Positions 39,160 through 49,371 of a stretch of DNA of 64,000 nucleotides are shown here, piece after piece. This stretch comes from Prorocentrum cordatum. Lineage: Eukaryota > Sar > Dinophyceae > Prorocentrales > Prorocentraceae. Position 1 is the stretch's first letter. Each line of letters starts with the position of its first letter. A program made the translations under genes and the position numbers. The notes below the pieces were generated by a model. That model saw only the letters and a program-made list of their open reading frames with translations, was not told the origin of the DNA and ran no database searches. The stretch lies in the NCBI GenBank assembly GCA_963575745.1, contig CAUYUJ010020566.1:1-64000 (forward strand), written 5' to 3'.

Positions 39160-40480
39160 GATGGCAGTTTTCAGTCAGGAGGTTGAGGATATTTCGCTGG
39201 CAGTTTTAGGCGATGGGTGTTCGGATATTTCACTGGCAGTTGTAGGCCAGGGGGGTGAGGATATGTTGCTGGCAGTTTTGAGCGAGGGGATATGAGGATA
39301 TTTCGCTGGCAGTTTTAAATGAGGGGTGTGAGGATCTTTCGCTGGCAGTTTTAGGCTAGGGGGTGAGGATAATTGGCTGGCATTTTTAAGTCAGGGGTCT
39401 GGGGATATTTTGCTGGCAGTCGTAGGCCAGGGGGCGAGGATATTTCGCTTCCAGTTTTAAGTCAGGGAGTTGAGGATATGTCGCTGGCAGTTTTAGGCCA
39501 GGATGGTGAGGATATTTCGCTGGCAGTTTTAAGTGGGGGTGTGAGGATCTTTCGCTGGCAGTTTTAGGCCAGAGGGTTGAGGATATTCCGCTGGCAGTTT
39601 TAGGTCAGGGCGTGAGGATATGTCGCTGGCAGTTTTAAGTCAGGGGTTGAGGACATTTCGCTAGCAGCTTTAAGTCAGGGGGTCGAGGATATTTCGCTGG
39701 CAGTTGTAGGTCAGGGGGCGAGGACATTTCGCTGGCAGTTTTAAGCGAGGGATGTGAGGACATTTCGCTGGCAGTTTCAGACCAGGAGTTTGAGGACATT
39801 TCGCTGGCAGTTTTAGGCCAGAGGGTTGAGAAAATTCCGCTGGCAGTTTTAGTCCAGGGAGTTGAGGATCTTTCGCTGGCAGTTGTAGGCCAGGGGGGAG
39901 GATATTTCGCTGGCAGGTTTAGGCCAGGGGGTGAGGATATTTCGCTGGCAGTTTTAAACAATGGGTGGTCGGATACTCGCTGGTTAGGCCAGGGGGTGAG
40001 GATATGTTGCTGGCAGTTTTGAGCGAGGGGATATGAGGATATTTCGCTTGCAGGTTTATGTCAGGGTGTTGAGGATCTTTCGCTCGCAGTTTCAGGCCAG
40101 GGTTGAGGATCTTCCGCTGGCAGTTGTAGGTCAGGGCGTGAGGATATGTCACCGGCAGTTTTAAGTCAGGCGCGTGAGGATATGTCGCTGGCAGCTGACG
40201 GCCAGGGGGCGAGGATATTTCGCTGGCAGTGTTAGGTCAGGGGGTGAGGATATATCGCTGGCAGTTTTAAGCCCGGGGGTTGAGGATATTTCGCTGGCAG
40301 TTTTCAGTCAGGGGGTTGAGGATAGCTCGCTGGCAGTTTTGAGTCCAGGGTTGAGGATATTTCGCTGACAGTTCTAGGCCTGCGGCGTGAAGCTATTTCG
40401 CTGGCAGCTTGAGACCAGGGGCGTGAGTGTATTTCGCTTAAGCTTGGGGTGTGAGGCTATGGAACTGGAAGTTTTAAGCC
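39160..40480. repeat. ~35-bp satellite, array 2
   Basis: More than thirty degenerate head-to-tail copies of GAGGATATTTCGCTGGCAG + TTTTAGGCCAGGGGGT. They match array 1 at 21075-21450. The last units decay into the sequence upstream of the exon at 40654. Confidence 0.93.
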
Positions 40481-40653
40481 AGGGCGGTGAAGATAATTCC
40501 CGTACGTTACCAAGCAGCGCCATGTGCCACGTACGGGCGGTCAGCCGAAGGCTACGCATCCAGCGCGGTGCTGCGCCCGTATATATGTTCGCCCCTCGGC
40601 GTGGGGCTGGCGGTGGGCCAAGGGGCGAGCTGCCCGGTGTTTCCCCGTTGGAG

Positions 40654-40749
40654 GCGTCCCTCGGCATCATGGTCGACGTGCTCATGGCTCTGCCCGCCGC
40701 CGTGGAGAACCCCGTCTTCATCAAGCGCCTCCAGCGTGCGAAGGATCAG
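40654..40749 (+). CDS. host gene, exon (third from last)
   Basis: 32 codons, phase 0, starting after GGAG at 40650-40653 and ending at CAG|GT (40749/40750). The left boundary is less certain than the right. It encodes a hydrophobic amphipathic helix starting ASLGIMVDVLMALPAAVENP. It joins in frame to the exon at 40954. Protein family unknown. Confidence 0.55.
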
Positions 40750-40953
40750 GTCTCGGGCAGTGCCAAGGGGGGCTACCGCTGAACTGGGGCGGTCACACGA
40801 TCCTCGTGGAGACCGAGGTTCTGTGATCGAAGCCCGAGGAAGTGTTTGGCCGTGGGGAGGCTCGCGAGCGGCCCACTTCCTCGGGAGGAAGCGATGCTTC
40901 CTCGAGGGAGTGGCGGCCCCCCTAGTGGTGACCCCCCGTGGCACTGCCGCAAG
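40750..40953 (+). other. intron, GT-AG, phase 0
   Basis: 204 bp from CAG|GTCTCG to CGCAAG|GTC. Removing it joins KDQ to VTDSVSAFLN in frame. Confidence 0.55.
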
Positions 40954-41460
40954 GTCACGGACTCTGTCTCGGCGTTCCTCAACATCACCCGGCGGAAGAC
41001 GGCGAAGTTCGTGTTGGCGAGCAGCAAGGCGTCCGACGTGGAGCTCTCCTTCCTCATGGCGCGCTACTTCCACGAGGCGTCCTTCCGGGTCAAGGCTATG
41101 CAGTCGGACGCCGAGAAGGTCGCCAGGGACCTCAATGTCGTGATGCCCAGGAAGCTCCGCACTTCCTTCAACCCCATCCTCAAGCAGCTGCGGTCGAATG
41201 CGGTCCCGCTGCGTGTGAACGCCAGTCAGATGGCGGAGCAGACGTTGTCCCAGGCGTGCACCCAGATGGGCCAGCTGATGTCGAACATCACCCAGTACGA
41301 CAACCAGCTGAACACGCTGCACACCGGCCTGCACAACGTCTGGCAGATGTCCGAGCTGATGCTGCCGCACATGAGCAGGATCTACCCCATGAAGACCATC
41401 ATCATCGACACTGTCAAGGACTTCATGATGTTGGCGACCACTCAGATTGCCAGTCTTCAG
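40954..41460 (+). CDS. host gene, main helical exon
   Basis: 169 codons, phase 0 at both ends. Composition is normal for a globular, mostly helical protein, unlike the repeat-driven frames nearby. Seen features are FLNITRR (one possible N-glycosylation site), FLMARYFHEASF and repeated QxxxL/MxxL heptads toward the C-terminal half, suggesting helical bundling. Codon third positions are almost all G or C. No family is recognised. With the next exon the predicted protein ends in a hydrophobic segment, consistent with a membrane or GPI-anchored protein. Confidence 0.68.
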
Positions 41461-41860
41461 GATCGGGGCCAACGAGCAAGGGGATAGCCCCAGGGCCCAG
41501 GGGTATGCATCGACCTCGAAGGATCGATACACCGACGATGCGTCGACGCAACGTCGATATCAGGGCGATGTACCGACGACGTATAGACGATACATGGGGC
41601 GACATGCATCGACGGTGTATCGACGATGCCTGGGCGATATTTCGGCCATTCGAGGCCGATGGTGCCCATGCCAAGAAAAACCCTGCTTGCCTCCAGGGTG
41701 CCCTGGGTTTCTTGGGTTTCGACGATTCTGCCAGGGAACGCGTGCCGTTCCCTCACCAAAAAAATCGAAGGACGTCCAGGGGTCCCAGGGTTTGTGGAAG
41801 GTTTCTTGTGGTCGGGCCCCTAATGTGTGCCCATCCTCCCCCAACCGCTGCGCCTCACAG
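41461..41860 (+). other. intron with GA donor, phase 0
   Basis: 400 bp from TTCAG|GATCGG to CACAG|GAGG. GA donors are known in dinoflagellate introns. The intron's 5' half contains CATCGA/TCGATG-rich short repeats (41500-41660). Confidence 0.55.
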
Positions 41861-42007
41861 GAGGCGGCGGACGAGATCGTGTCCAACGTCGGGCCCGTCG
41901 TCACCGAGCGGATGCAGTGCACGTGGGGTGCCGCTGGTCCCCGCGGCGTGGGCCTCTTCGCCCTGCTGGCGCCGCTGGTGGCGTTGGCCAGCTCGGTCCT
42001 CCACTAG
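41861..42007 (+). CDS. host gene, last exon with hydrophobic C terminus
   Basis: 48 codons plus TAG. It begins EAADEIVSNVGPVVTERMQC and ends in a run of small and hydrophobic residues, GLFALLAPLVALASSVLH. A small-residue cleavage region followed by a hydrophobic tail resembles a GPI-anchor signal or a tail anchor. If the exon at 15403 belongs to the same gene, the protein would also have an N-terminal signal peptide, supporting a cell-surface location. That connection is unproven. Confidence 0.62.
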   Translation, partial: EAADEIVSNVGPVVTERMQCTWGAAGPRGVGLFALLAPLVALASSVLH

Positions 42008-42075
42008 GCGCCCTGAGCGGGGCCGGCGTAGAGCCAGGACCTGACGCGATTCCCCCCTTTCTCTCCACGTGCGTG

Positions 42076-42125
42076 GGTGCGTGTGCGTGTGCGCGTGCGT
42101 GTGCGTGTGCGTTTGCGCGTGTGTT

Positions 42126-42176
<51 letters not shown>

Positions 42177-42230
42177 TCTCTCGCTCTCTCTCTCTCTTTG
42201 TCTCTCTGTCTCTCTCTCTCTCTGTTAACT
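42076..42230. repeat. (GT)n then (CT)n microsatellite
   Basis: GT/GCGT dinucleotide run to about 42172, followed by CTCT-rich sequence. It lies in the probable 3' UTR or downstream flank of the host gene. Confidence 0.93.
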
Positions 42231-43341
42231 TCTGCCTCTCATATGTTTTGTTGTGATACCTCTCTTTCTATCTTCTCTCTCCCTTTGTCACTTCCCTCTA
42301 CCGGCATACCAAATATACTGGTCCCCTACCCCTCTCGCCTCCCCTCCCGAAGGTCATCCCCCTCCAGTGGATCTTAAGTAGCAGTTGAAGTTGATGTCAC
42401 TGGAAGCTAGTGGTTGCATCGATCGCGCGTTCCGCAAAGTGGTCAATGCAAAGTGGTCAATACAGGGTTCACGCTGATACCATTCTGCTTCATGGCGTGA
42501 CTGTGCCAAGTCTGACTGTGGCAAGTCTGACTGTGGAAGGTCCTGCAATTATCAGAAAGGGCTCCAAGGGAATCATTTGGCCCCCCCAGGTGACAGGGGG
42601 GTAAACCATTCGAATGTGTTTGGTTTTTTATGTTTTGTGACGTTCCTGTCGTTTCGGCCAAAGATGTTTCTGGCGCTTCTTTTGGCGGCCCAAGTTCCAA
42701 GACAGCCCAAGAGACGGTGTGGACGGGAAGGACGCCCAGGAACATTCCTGGCGTTTCGCGTATCCCCCCAGCCCCAGGGGCTGCCCTGCAGACTCCCTGG
42801 ATATGCACGCATTGGCTCAGACGCCCTGGGTCGCTGCTGCCTGCCGCCTGACCGCGGCCCCGCGCGCGCCCGCCCCCCTAGTCGCGGCCGCTGCCCGACC
42901 GTGACCGCCTGCCGCTGGCGCTTCCGCCTGCGGCTGTAAAAAAAAAAGAAAGAAGTATCCCCCCAGCCCATCAGAGACGAATCCCTGGTGAGCTGCTGAG
43001 TTGTTGCGAGAAGAGATTTCGAGGAGTATCAGCGCAACAGTGAGGATGCACACCAGTCAAAATGAAGCTAGGGTCTCCGAGCCAGCTTTGAGCTCTCTGT
43101 GGGACTCTCGGTACTATCTTGAGGATCTTTGTGGGCATCTTGGAGCCTTTTTGGGGGCCCTCTTGCCGCTCACCTCGGACGTCTCGGAGACGCCGTGCGG
43201 CCTTCTCGGGGGCCAATGCTGCATGCAATCGACCAAATCGGATTGGGTTCCTTCAGGGGCCTCCCTCCCTGGGTCGTATTGGGGCCTCCTTGGGGCCGAC
43301 GGAGGCCTTCTGGGGGATTGTTGATGCCCTTCGGGCCCTGG
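42231..43341. other. stretch without gene
   Basis: Unremarkable GC-rich DNA. TATCCCCCCAGCCC occurs twice (about 42761 and 42955). I see no domain-bearing frame. Confidence 0.4.
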
Positions 43342-43461
43342 CATCGCTCGGACGTGTGTATTTTTCCTTCGGCGAGGGCCATCGAGGAGCATCCTTGATC
43401 ATTTGGCGAAAAAACCATGCACGAAACCGAAAAAAAACAGGAAATGGACGTCCGAGCGATG
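43342..43461. mobile_element. MITE family A, copy 2
   Basis: 120 bp between exact CATCGCTCGGACGT and ACGTCCGAGCGATG ends. The interior matches 11810-11918, apart from an 11-nt expansion near the middle. Confidence 0.82.
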
Positions 43462-45610
43462 GCCTTCTGGGGGATTCTTGAAGCCCTCTGGGCCGTGTTG
43501 GGGCAGCCTGGAGCCTTCGTGAACACACCTCAGGAGGCATGGCAAGCGGCATGGGCTGCAGCACAATATGTGCCTTGTCGCATCCCAGGGCCTCGGTCCA
43601 GGGCTTCATGGGTGACCGGTGTCGGGCGCCTCCGGCAAAGATCTCTGGACGTCTTTGGCTGTACGGAGCTCGTCTGGGAACGCTTCGCAACGGGCCTAGG
43701 GAGAAACTGGGATGTCCTGGGGCCCTCTTGAGGCCGCGACGGATGCCAGAGGACAACACATATATGCTAGATGTTGCATTTGTCAGGCGTGATGAGGGTG
43801 GGGCGCCTCTGGAAATTTACAGAGCGCTTGCGAAGCTGTCGTGGGCTTCAACGGCAAAACGGGCGACCATCAAAATGGTAAACACAGTAATCGCGTGTTC
43901 TCAACGCGTCTCTCCCAGGAAGGGAGTCCGTCCTGGAGGCCACCTTCAGGGAGACCTGGGAGGCGCAGGGCTTTGGGAGGCCTTGGGCCTTGGGACCCCC
44001 CCGTGGGAGAACCTTCTTCGCTGATGCATCGGCGATGCGGCCCGACCTGGAGTTTCCACATCCTGATTCTGTCTTCTTCGTCCCCGTTCCGCCTTCTTCG
44101 CCTCCTTGCTCTTTCCTGCTGCTGCTGCTGCTTCCGGGGCGAGGTCAGGGGGGACAGGCTCAGGGGATGATGCACCGACCCCCAATCCTCCTCCTCCTTC
44201 TCCTCCTCCTCCTCCTCCTCCTCCTCCTCCTCCTCCTCCTCCTCCTCCATCCTCCCGACAGGGGGCCGATTGCCCTCCAGGCCCAGCAGCGTACGGTTTC
44301 GCCATCGGGAGCCTACCGCCGATCTACTCGGGATGGATCGTCGAATCCGGGTCCCGCCCTGACGTTCCCCCTCGATGTTTCGTTCCTGTTGCCGCTGCTC
44401 CTTCTTCGGCCTGCCGTTGCATCGCGTCAGTCCAGTCACCCTCCTGTTGCGAAGCGGCCATTTCGACGGGGTTGGCGAGGTAACGCGTTTCCTGTGGGAG
44501 GCAAGTGAAGCTACTTTCACTTTTCGACGCGCACATGATGTCCCTCAACGCCAGTTGATTTGCAGGAAGCGTTAGCATCTAGATGTTACTCTGGAGTAGT
44601 ACGTATGTCTTCGCAGCGTGGTGACCCGTCACAGGACCGTCACCATCATCCTTGCCGTTTCTCTTATGCTCCCCTTCCTCGTCGCGTCGCAACTTCAGCC
44701 ATTCAGCGTCGCCCGGACTAAGCAAAGCAGTGGAGGCAGGACGACTCTCCTGTTCGCTTTGCTGCTTTTGGAAGACGACGCTTGTGCACCTTCGCGTTTT
44801 AGAAAAAGACGGATCATATCAGGAGGACGATCAAGGGTGTTGTGATCGTGACGGTGGGGAGCTTGTTTCCAGTGGTTCGAGAACTATCATTCGGTAGCGT
44901 ATCGATTTCTTTCGTGATCGTATTCGTCCTATTTTTAAGATGGGCACGTGTTTTGTGCAGAATTCCGATGTCACATGCCCAGTCTGTCGTACCGGGTACA
45001 TCCGTCACCCTGTTTTGTGAGGATCATGCCTTCTGTCCCTGTTTCTCTCTCTGTTTGCTCTTCAGTGGTGATGCGATCGAGAGCGAATGGAACGGCGATG
45101 CAGATGGCAGAATTAGAGCAAGGCCCCCTCTTTCCTCCCTGCAGCTACCTCCTTCTCGCGCCTGTCCTCCTCGCCCCTCACTCCCGTAGAAGCGCACAGT
45201 ATGATTACTTCTCTCCTCTCTCTCCCCGAGGACGTCCATGAGAGTCGCGCGCCCCCCCCCCCCGAGTATTGCGAAGGCCTTGCGGCCGGTGCCGCCGACC
45301 CTGAGGTCGGGGAGGAGGGTGCGGAGCATGGAGAGGAAGATGAGGGGGGGTACAGGAGGAAGAGGAGGATCAGGGACCCTTCGGAGTCGTCTTGGAGCCC
45401 TCCTGGGGCGTCTTCTTCCAGGCTTCGTTCGCCGCTTTGAAGCTATGTTCGGCGTCTAGGGCATCTGGGAGGCCGCGCAGTGTAGATTTGGAGGCTTCAG
45501 GGGCCCGGGAGGAGCGTTCGCAAGCTCGTGCCCGCCCCCAAAAAATGATACAGCCAAATATCTCACGCGCCGTTTCAAACCTCGGCAAGCGGGGTTCGGC
45601 GGATGTTCAT
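43462..45610. other. stretch without convincing gene
   Basis: It contains a (CTC)n run at about 44188-44250, with low-complexity frames on both strands around it. From 44500 to 45200 composition drops in GC, but all frames are short. No RNA gene was recognised. Confidence 0.4.
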
Positions 45611-46060
45611 AGGAGCGGTCCTTCGACGTTTCTCTGGAATCTTGTGGAACCGCGGGATTCCCGGGAGAGGCGTCGTATCTGACCCGGGACTGCCCCGTGA
45701 CATCCCCGGGATTTTCCCGAAACCTCCCTGGGCCCCCCCCCCTTCGTCGGGGATGGGATGAAACGGAAGGGGTTGCTTCGACGTTTGTCTGGAATGCTGT
45801 GGAGCCGCGGGATTCCCGGGAGAGGCGTCGTATCTGACGCGGGACTGCCCCGGGACGTCCCCGGGACTTCCCTGGGACACCCCCCCTCCGGCGTGGAAGG
45901 GTTGAACGAGAACGGGTTTCCCTCATCGTCTGCCTGGAATTTTGTAGAGCCGTGGGATGGATTCCCGGGAGAGGCGTCTCATCTGGCCTGGGACTTCCCC
46001 GGGACTTCTCCAGGATCCTGGAGAAAGTCCCTTCGCGCCGGGGTGGACGGGGGGTCGACC
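45611..46060. repeat. ~145-bp tandem repeat, three copies
   Basis: Units start near 45615, 45775 and 45930. Each contains CTGGAAT, then GAGCCGCGGGATTCCCGGGAGAGGCGTC variants and a CCCGGGACTTCCC tract. A partial fourth copy is at about 46290-46335. Confidence 0.8.
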
Positions 46061-46095
46061 CCCCCCGTCCACCCCGGCGTGGAGGGGATGAAAGG

Positions 46096-46280
46096 GAAGG
46101 GTTTCCCAGACCCCCGACGTCGTGATTTGTTCACGACTTCGACCTCCAGAGGTCTGAACCCTGTCCTCGGAATCGGTTTTTGATCCTGAATCGTTTTCCG
46201 ACGATCCCGAGGCCCGGGAAGGGACCCCGGAGGCCGAAAATGGCGAAGAGTCTCCCGTCGTGATTTTTTCGCAACGCGCG
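46096..46280 (-). mobile_element. MITE family G, copy 1 (reverse)
   Basis: Ends in short local hairpins (GACGTCGTGATTTGTTCACGAC and GTCGTGATTTTTTCGCAACG). The interior includes CCGAGGCCCGGGAAGGGACC. It is the reverse of the copy at 54592-54765; a degenerate third copy lies at 62896-63060. Confidence 0.65.
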
Positions 46281-46818
46281 GATGTCTGGGTTTCCATCGA
46301 CGTCTTTCCAGAATTTTGTCGAGCCGCGGGATTCACCTGCTCATCCGCCACCTCCAGTGTGCGCAGCTCCTTTTTTTCAGATTGCGCGTAACACGTGGAG
46401 ATCCATGTTGTGCTTCCAAGTCGGCTACGACGTTCGTTGGCGGACAAGGCAAATCAGCGCAATGGGAAGGGATTTGCGGGGCGGGAGGGATATGAGCCGC
46501 CCGTATCTCGCAAGGTAAATTTGCCAGCTACGCAGGCCCTTCCAAAACAGGCCTGTCTGCTGGGGTTGAGCGAGAGGCTGCGGCGGCTACAGCCCAGGCG
46601 TCGGCCAGCCGTTCTGCTGGCTAACGCCCCAGCCTCCTCTCTCTTTTTCTCTTCCCCGCACGCTGTTCTGCGCAAGCTGCTCCAGATTCTCTCCCGCTCC
46701 ATGCCACAGTTTCGGCCACGGCGTACGGTCATCAGAGACACCTCCTGTTGCCCAACGCCGCCGCGGGTGCGAGAACCCGTAGTCAGACCAGATGTTTGCC
46801 AGCGTGCCAGGGCCCTTG

Positions 46819-46937
46819 ATATTGTTCGGACGTGTATTTTCCTTGGCGAAGACTATCGAGGAGCATCGTGGATCATCTTGCGAAGCACGAGCGCTCGAAG
46901 CCGACAAATGTACGGGGAATGGACGTCCGAGTCATGG
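46819..46937. mobile_element. MITE family A, copy 3 (degenerate)
   Basis: The GTTCGGACGT...ACGTCCGAGTCATGG ends have decayed relative to copies 1 and 2. The CGAGGAGCAT-GATCAT core is retained. Confidence 0.7.
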
Positions 46938-47793
46938 CAAGGGCTACGAAGGTCGCAGATGTGCCCGGCGCAGCCTCACGGGCAAAGGGCGCAGGGCCTC
47001 CTGTGTGCAGAGGCCCCGTGCAACAGGAGCTGTGCGGTGGCCACGCGGTTCTGGTCCCCTTCCCCCCAGCAGCGGTCGCTTACCTCTCCTCCTCGGTTGA
47101 GTATCGTTTAACCGATCCCTATCCCCATCTGCATCCCCATACCGATCACCACCATTCCACCACCCCAGTTGGGTATATATGCCCCTCGAAACTGGAAGGA
47201 AGCAGCCTGTATCACCATCTCGGGGGGTAAATTGGCCAGTGGGGCCCAGGGCACGCTAGCGAGGGTAGGGATAAGTCGGCCTTGCGCAGAGGGTGGTAAG
47301 GGGGAGGGGGGAAGGCTTCTTAGAAGGAGGCTGCGTCTTAGAAGGCGTGGGCCTTGTCTAATGTGTGTAAGGCCGGGGCCTTCTGAGAAGCAGCCTCCTT
47401 CTCAGAGGCCCTCCCCCGGGGCCGCCCCCATACCCCCATGTGCGCGCGGCCAAATGAGCGACGCAGAAAAGATGGGGTCGTCCTCGCCGACATTCGCGCG
47501 TAAGGTGCCTGGGTAAGGTCGCGCGTGAGCGGCCTCGTTTTAAATGCAGCGTGCCACGCTGGCGGCGACTGCGCATGCGGTCGCTGTGCCATCTCGCGTA
47601 AGACCTCCTTATGATCGTCGATTGAGCGATGCTCAACGCCCTCATCCTGGGAGGAACGGAGGGGGCCATGGGTGCGTGTTGTCTGACGGGGGGCCCCCGC
47701 TCGAACGGGAGCCCCCTCCAGGGTCCGGCAACCCGCACCCACGCCCCACACCCATCGTCAGTCCTCCTCTCTCCGGCCCCCCTATGGGTATAG

Positions 47794-47844
<51 letters not shown>

Positions 47845-48125
47845 GCTTGTTCGTCGAACACGGTTGAACTACAGTCAAAAACCCTAATAAGGACGCGCGA
47901 CTTTGCTCAGGGTGCCCTTGCGCCCTTGCTCTTCCTTGCTCCTGCGTCCCTGGGGTTTTCGTCGTCCGCCGCCCCAGACATCCCAACCTCGGCTCCCAAG
48001 GGTCTTGCGCCCTTACCGCGCGTCTGTATTAGGGCCTTTGACTGTATGCCCAGCGCTCCCTCGGCGCGAGGCGACGTCCCCCGGGAGGTCCAGGCCGAGC
48101 TTTCCGGTCTTTTGGCGGCCGCTCT
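46938..48125. other. stretch without gene; (GT)n at 47793-47840
   Basis: Contains a GT microsatellite and a local GAGAAGCAGCCTCCTTCTC-type palindrome near 47310-47410. No convincing coding frame. Confidence 0.45.
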
Positions 48126-48275
48126 TCAGGAGGGGAAAAAACACACAGACACAATTAATCCTCGATTCCCAGGAAAATATAGGAAAATATGGGAAGTGGG
48201 GGGGAATACAAAAACCCAGAAAATATGGGAAAATATGGGGACTATTTTTATTTGTGTGTATTTATTTGTGTGTCC
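48126..48275. mobile_element. AT-rich dispersed repeat (family B), copy 2
   Basis: About 150 bp from GAGGGGAAAAAACACACAG to TTTATTTGTGTGTCC. Nearly identical to the next copy 25 bp downstream. Confidence 0.88.
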
Positions 48276-48299
48276 TTACCGCGCGTCTGTATTAGGTCA

Positions 48300-48449
48300 A
48301 GAGGGGAAAAAACACACAGACACAATTAATCGGCGATTCCCAGAAAATATGGGAAAATATGGGAAGTGGGGGGGAAAACAAAAACCCAGAAAATATGGGA
48401 AAATATGGGGGATATTTTTATTTGTGTGTATTTATTTGTGTGTCCCAGC
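48300..48449. mobile_element. AT-rich dispersed repeat (family B), copy 3
   Basis: Second copy in direct orientation. Flanking host-like sequence (GCGCGTCTGTATTAGG and the following GTATGCC / CGAGGCGACGTCCCCC block) is also repeated around both copies, so a larger segment was duplicated. Confidence 0.88.
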
Positions 48450-48695
48450 TCCCCTTCATTAGGGTCTTTGACTGTATGCCTTGCGCTCCCTCGGCGCGAG
48501 GCGACGTCCCCCCAGAGGTCCAGGCCGAGCTGCAGGCGCTACGGGGGGGGGGGGGGGGAAGCTGCCCCCGCGGGAGGGCCAGGCGCGCCTCCACGGCCGA
48601 GGGCGGCAGGGGCCCCCTCCGGTCTTTTGGCGGCCGCTCTGGGTGCGTCGAGGGGAGAGGCACGCCTTCTGATGTTCGGGCCGGTCGAAAGGGTC

Positions 48696-48897
48696 GGGGG
48701 AGCGTAAGACCCGGGTTTGCCAGGACTCGGGTTCACCATCGTTTTTTGACGAGCGCGCCTCGGATTTTGACGAGGAGGAGTTTCGTGGGATGTTTGCAGC
48801 GGGAGGCCTCGTCAAAATGCAGGCTCGGCCTCGTCATTTTTTTGACGACCTCGTCGGGGATTTCCGAGTCCCCCGTACCCGGGTCTTACGTCTCCCC
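48696..48897. mobile_element. MITE family C, copy 2
   Basis: 202 bp. The left end GGGGGAGCGTAAGACCCGGG and right end CCCGGGTCTTACGTCTCCCC are near-perfect inverted repeats. Same length as copy 1 at 20086-20287. Confidence 0.82.
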
Positions 48898-48958
48898 GAT
48901 TTTGGCGGCCGCTCTGGGTGCGTCGAGGGGAGAGGGGGAGAGGTACGCCTTCTGATGT

Positions 48959-49371
48959 TCGGGCCGGACGAAAGGGGGGGATTGGGAAAGGGGGCCCTGA
49001 TGGTCCGCTACCGAAGATTTCCGGCAGCGCTCCGCAGAGATCGGTCGCTACCGAAATACCGAAATGTAGCGCCCAATACCGGTATCAGAGCGCTCTGAAA
49101 TCCGCTATTTCAACGTGCTCAAACGAAGATCCGGTCGCTACCGAAATTCGGGGTGCGTCGAAATCGCTACCGAAAATTTCCGGTACCAGACCATCTGGGA
49201 TTGGGAAAGGGGGGGGTACGAAATTTGCTGCATGCAGCTGGTTTCGGCCCCACCGAGGGGCGCATTCCTCGATACATGGCCGCCTCCGGCGCCGGGAGGC
49301 GCCAGGAAAATCAGCTGCGTGAGCTGATTCTCAAACCCCCCTCTGTTATCCCCCCCTTTCGCCCGACCCGA
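48959..49371. mobile_element. MITE family D copy carrying a nested element
   Basis: The left end TCGGGCCGGACGAAAG (two changes from the family consensus) and right end CTTTCGCCCGACCCGA enclose a family-D body interrupted by the 197-bp element at 48999-49195. GGGATTGGGAAAGGGGG is repeated on both sides of the nested element. Confidence 0.7.
48999..49195 (+). mobile_element. MITE family F, copy 1 (nested)
   Basis: 197 bp, starting GATGGTC and ending GACCATC, with CTACCGAA/TTCGGTAG words repeated throughout. An inverted copy of the same length is at 52122-52318. Confidence 0.8.
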
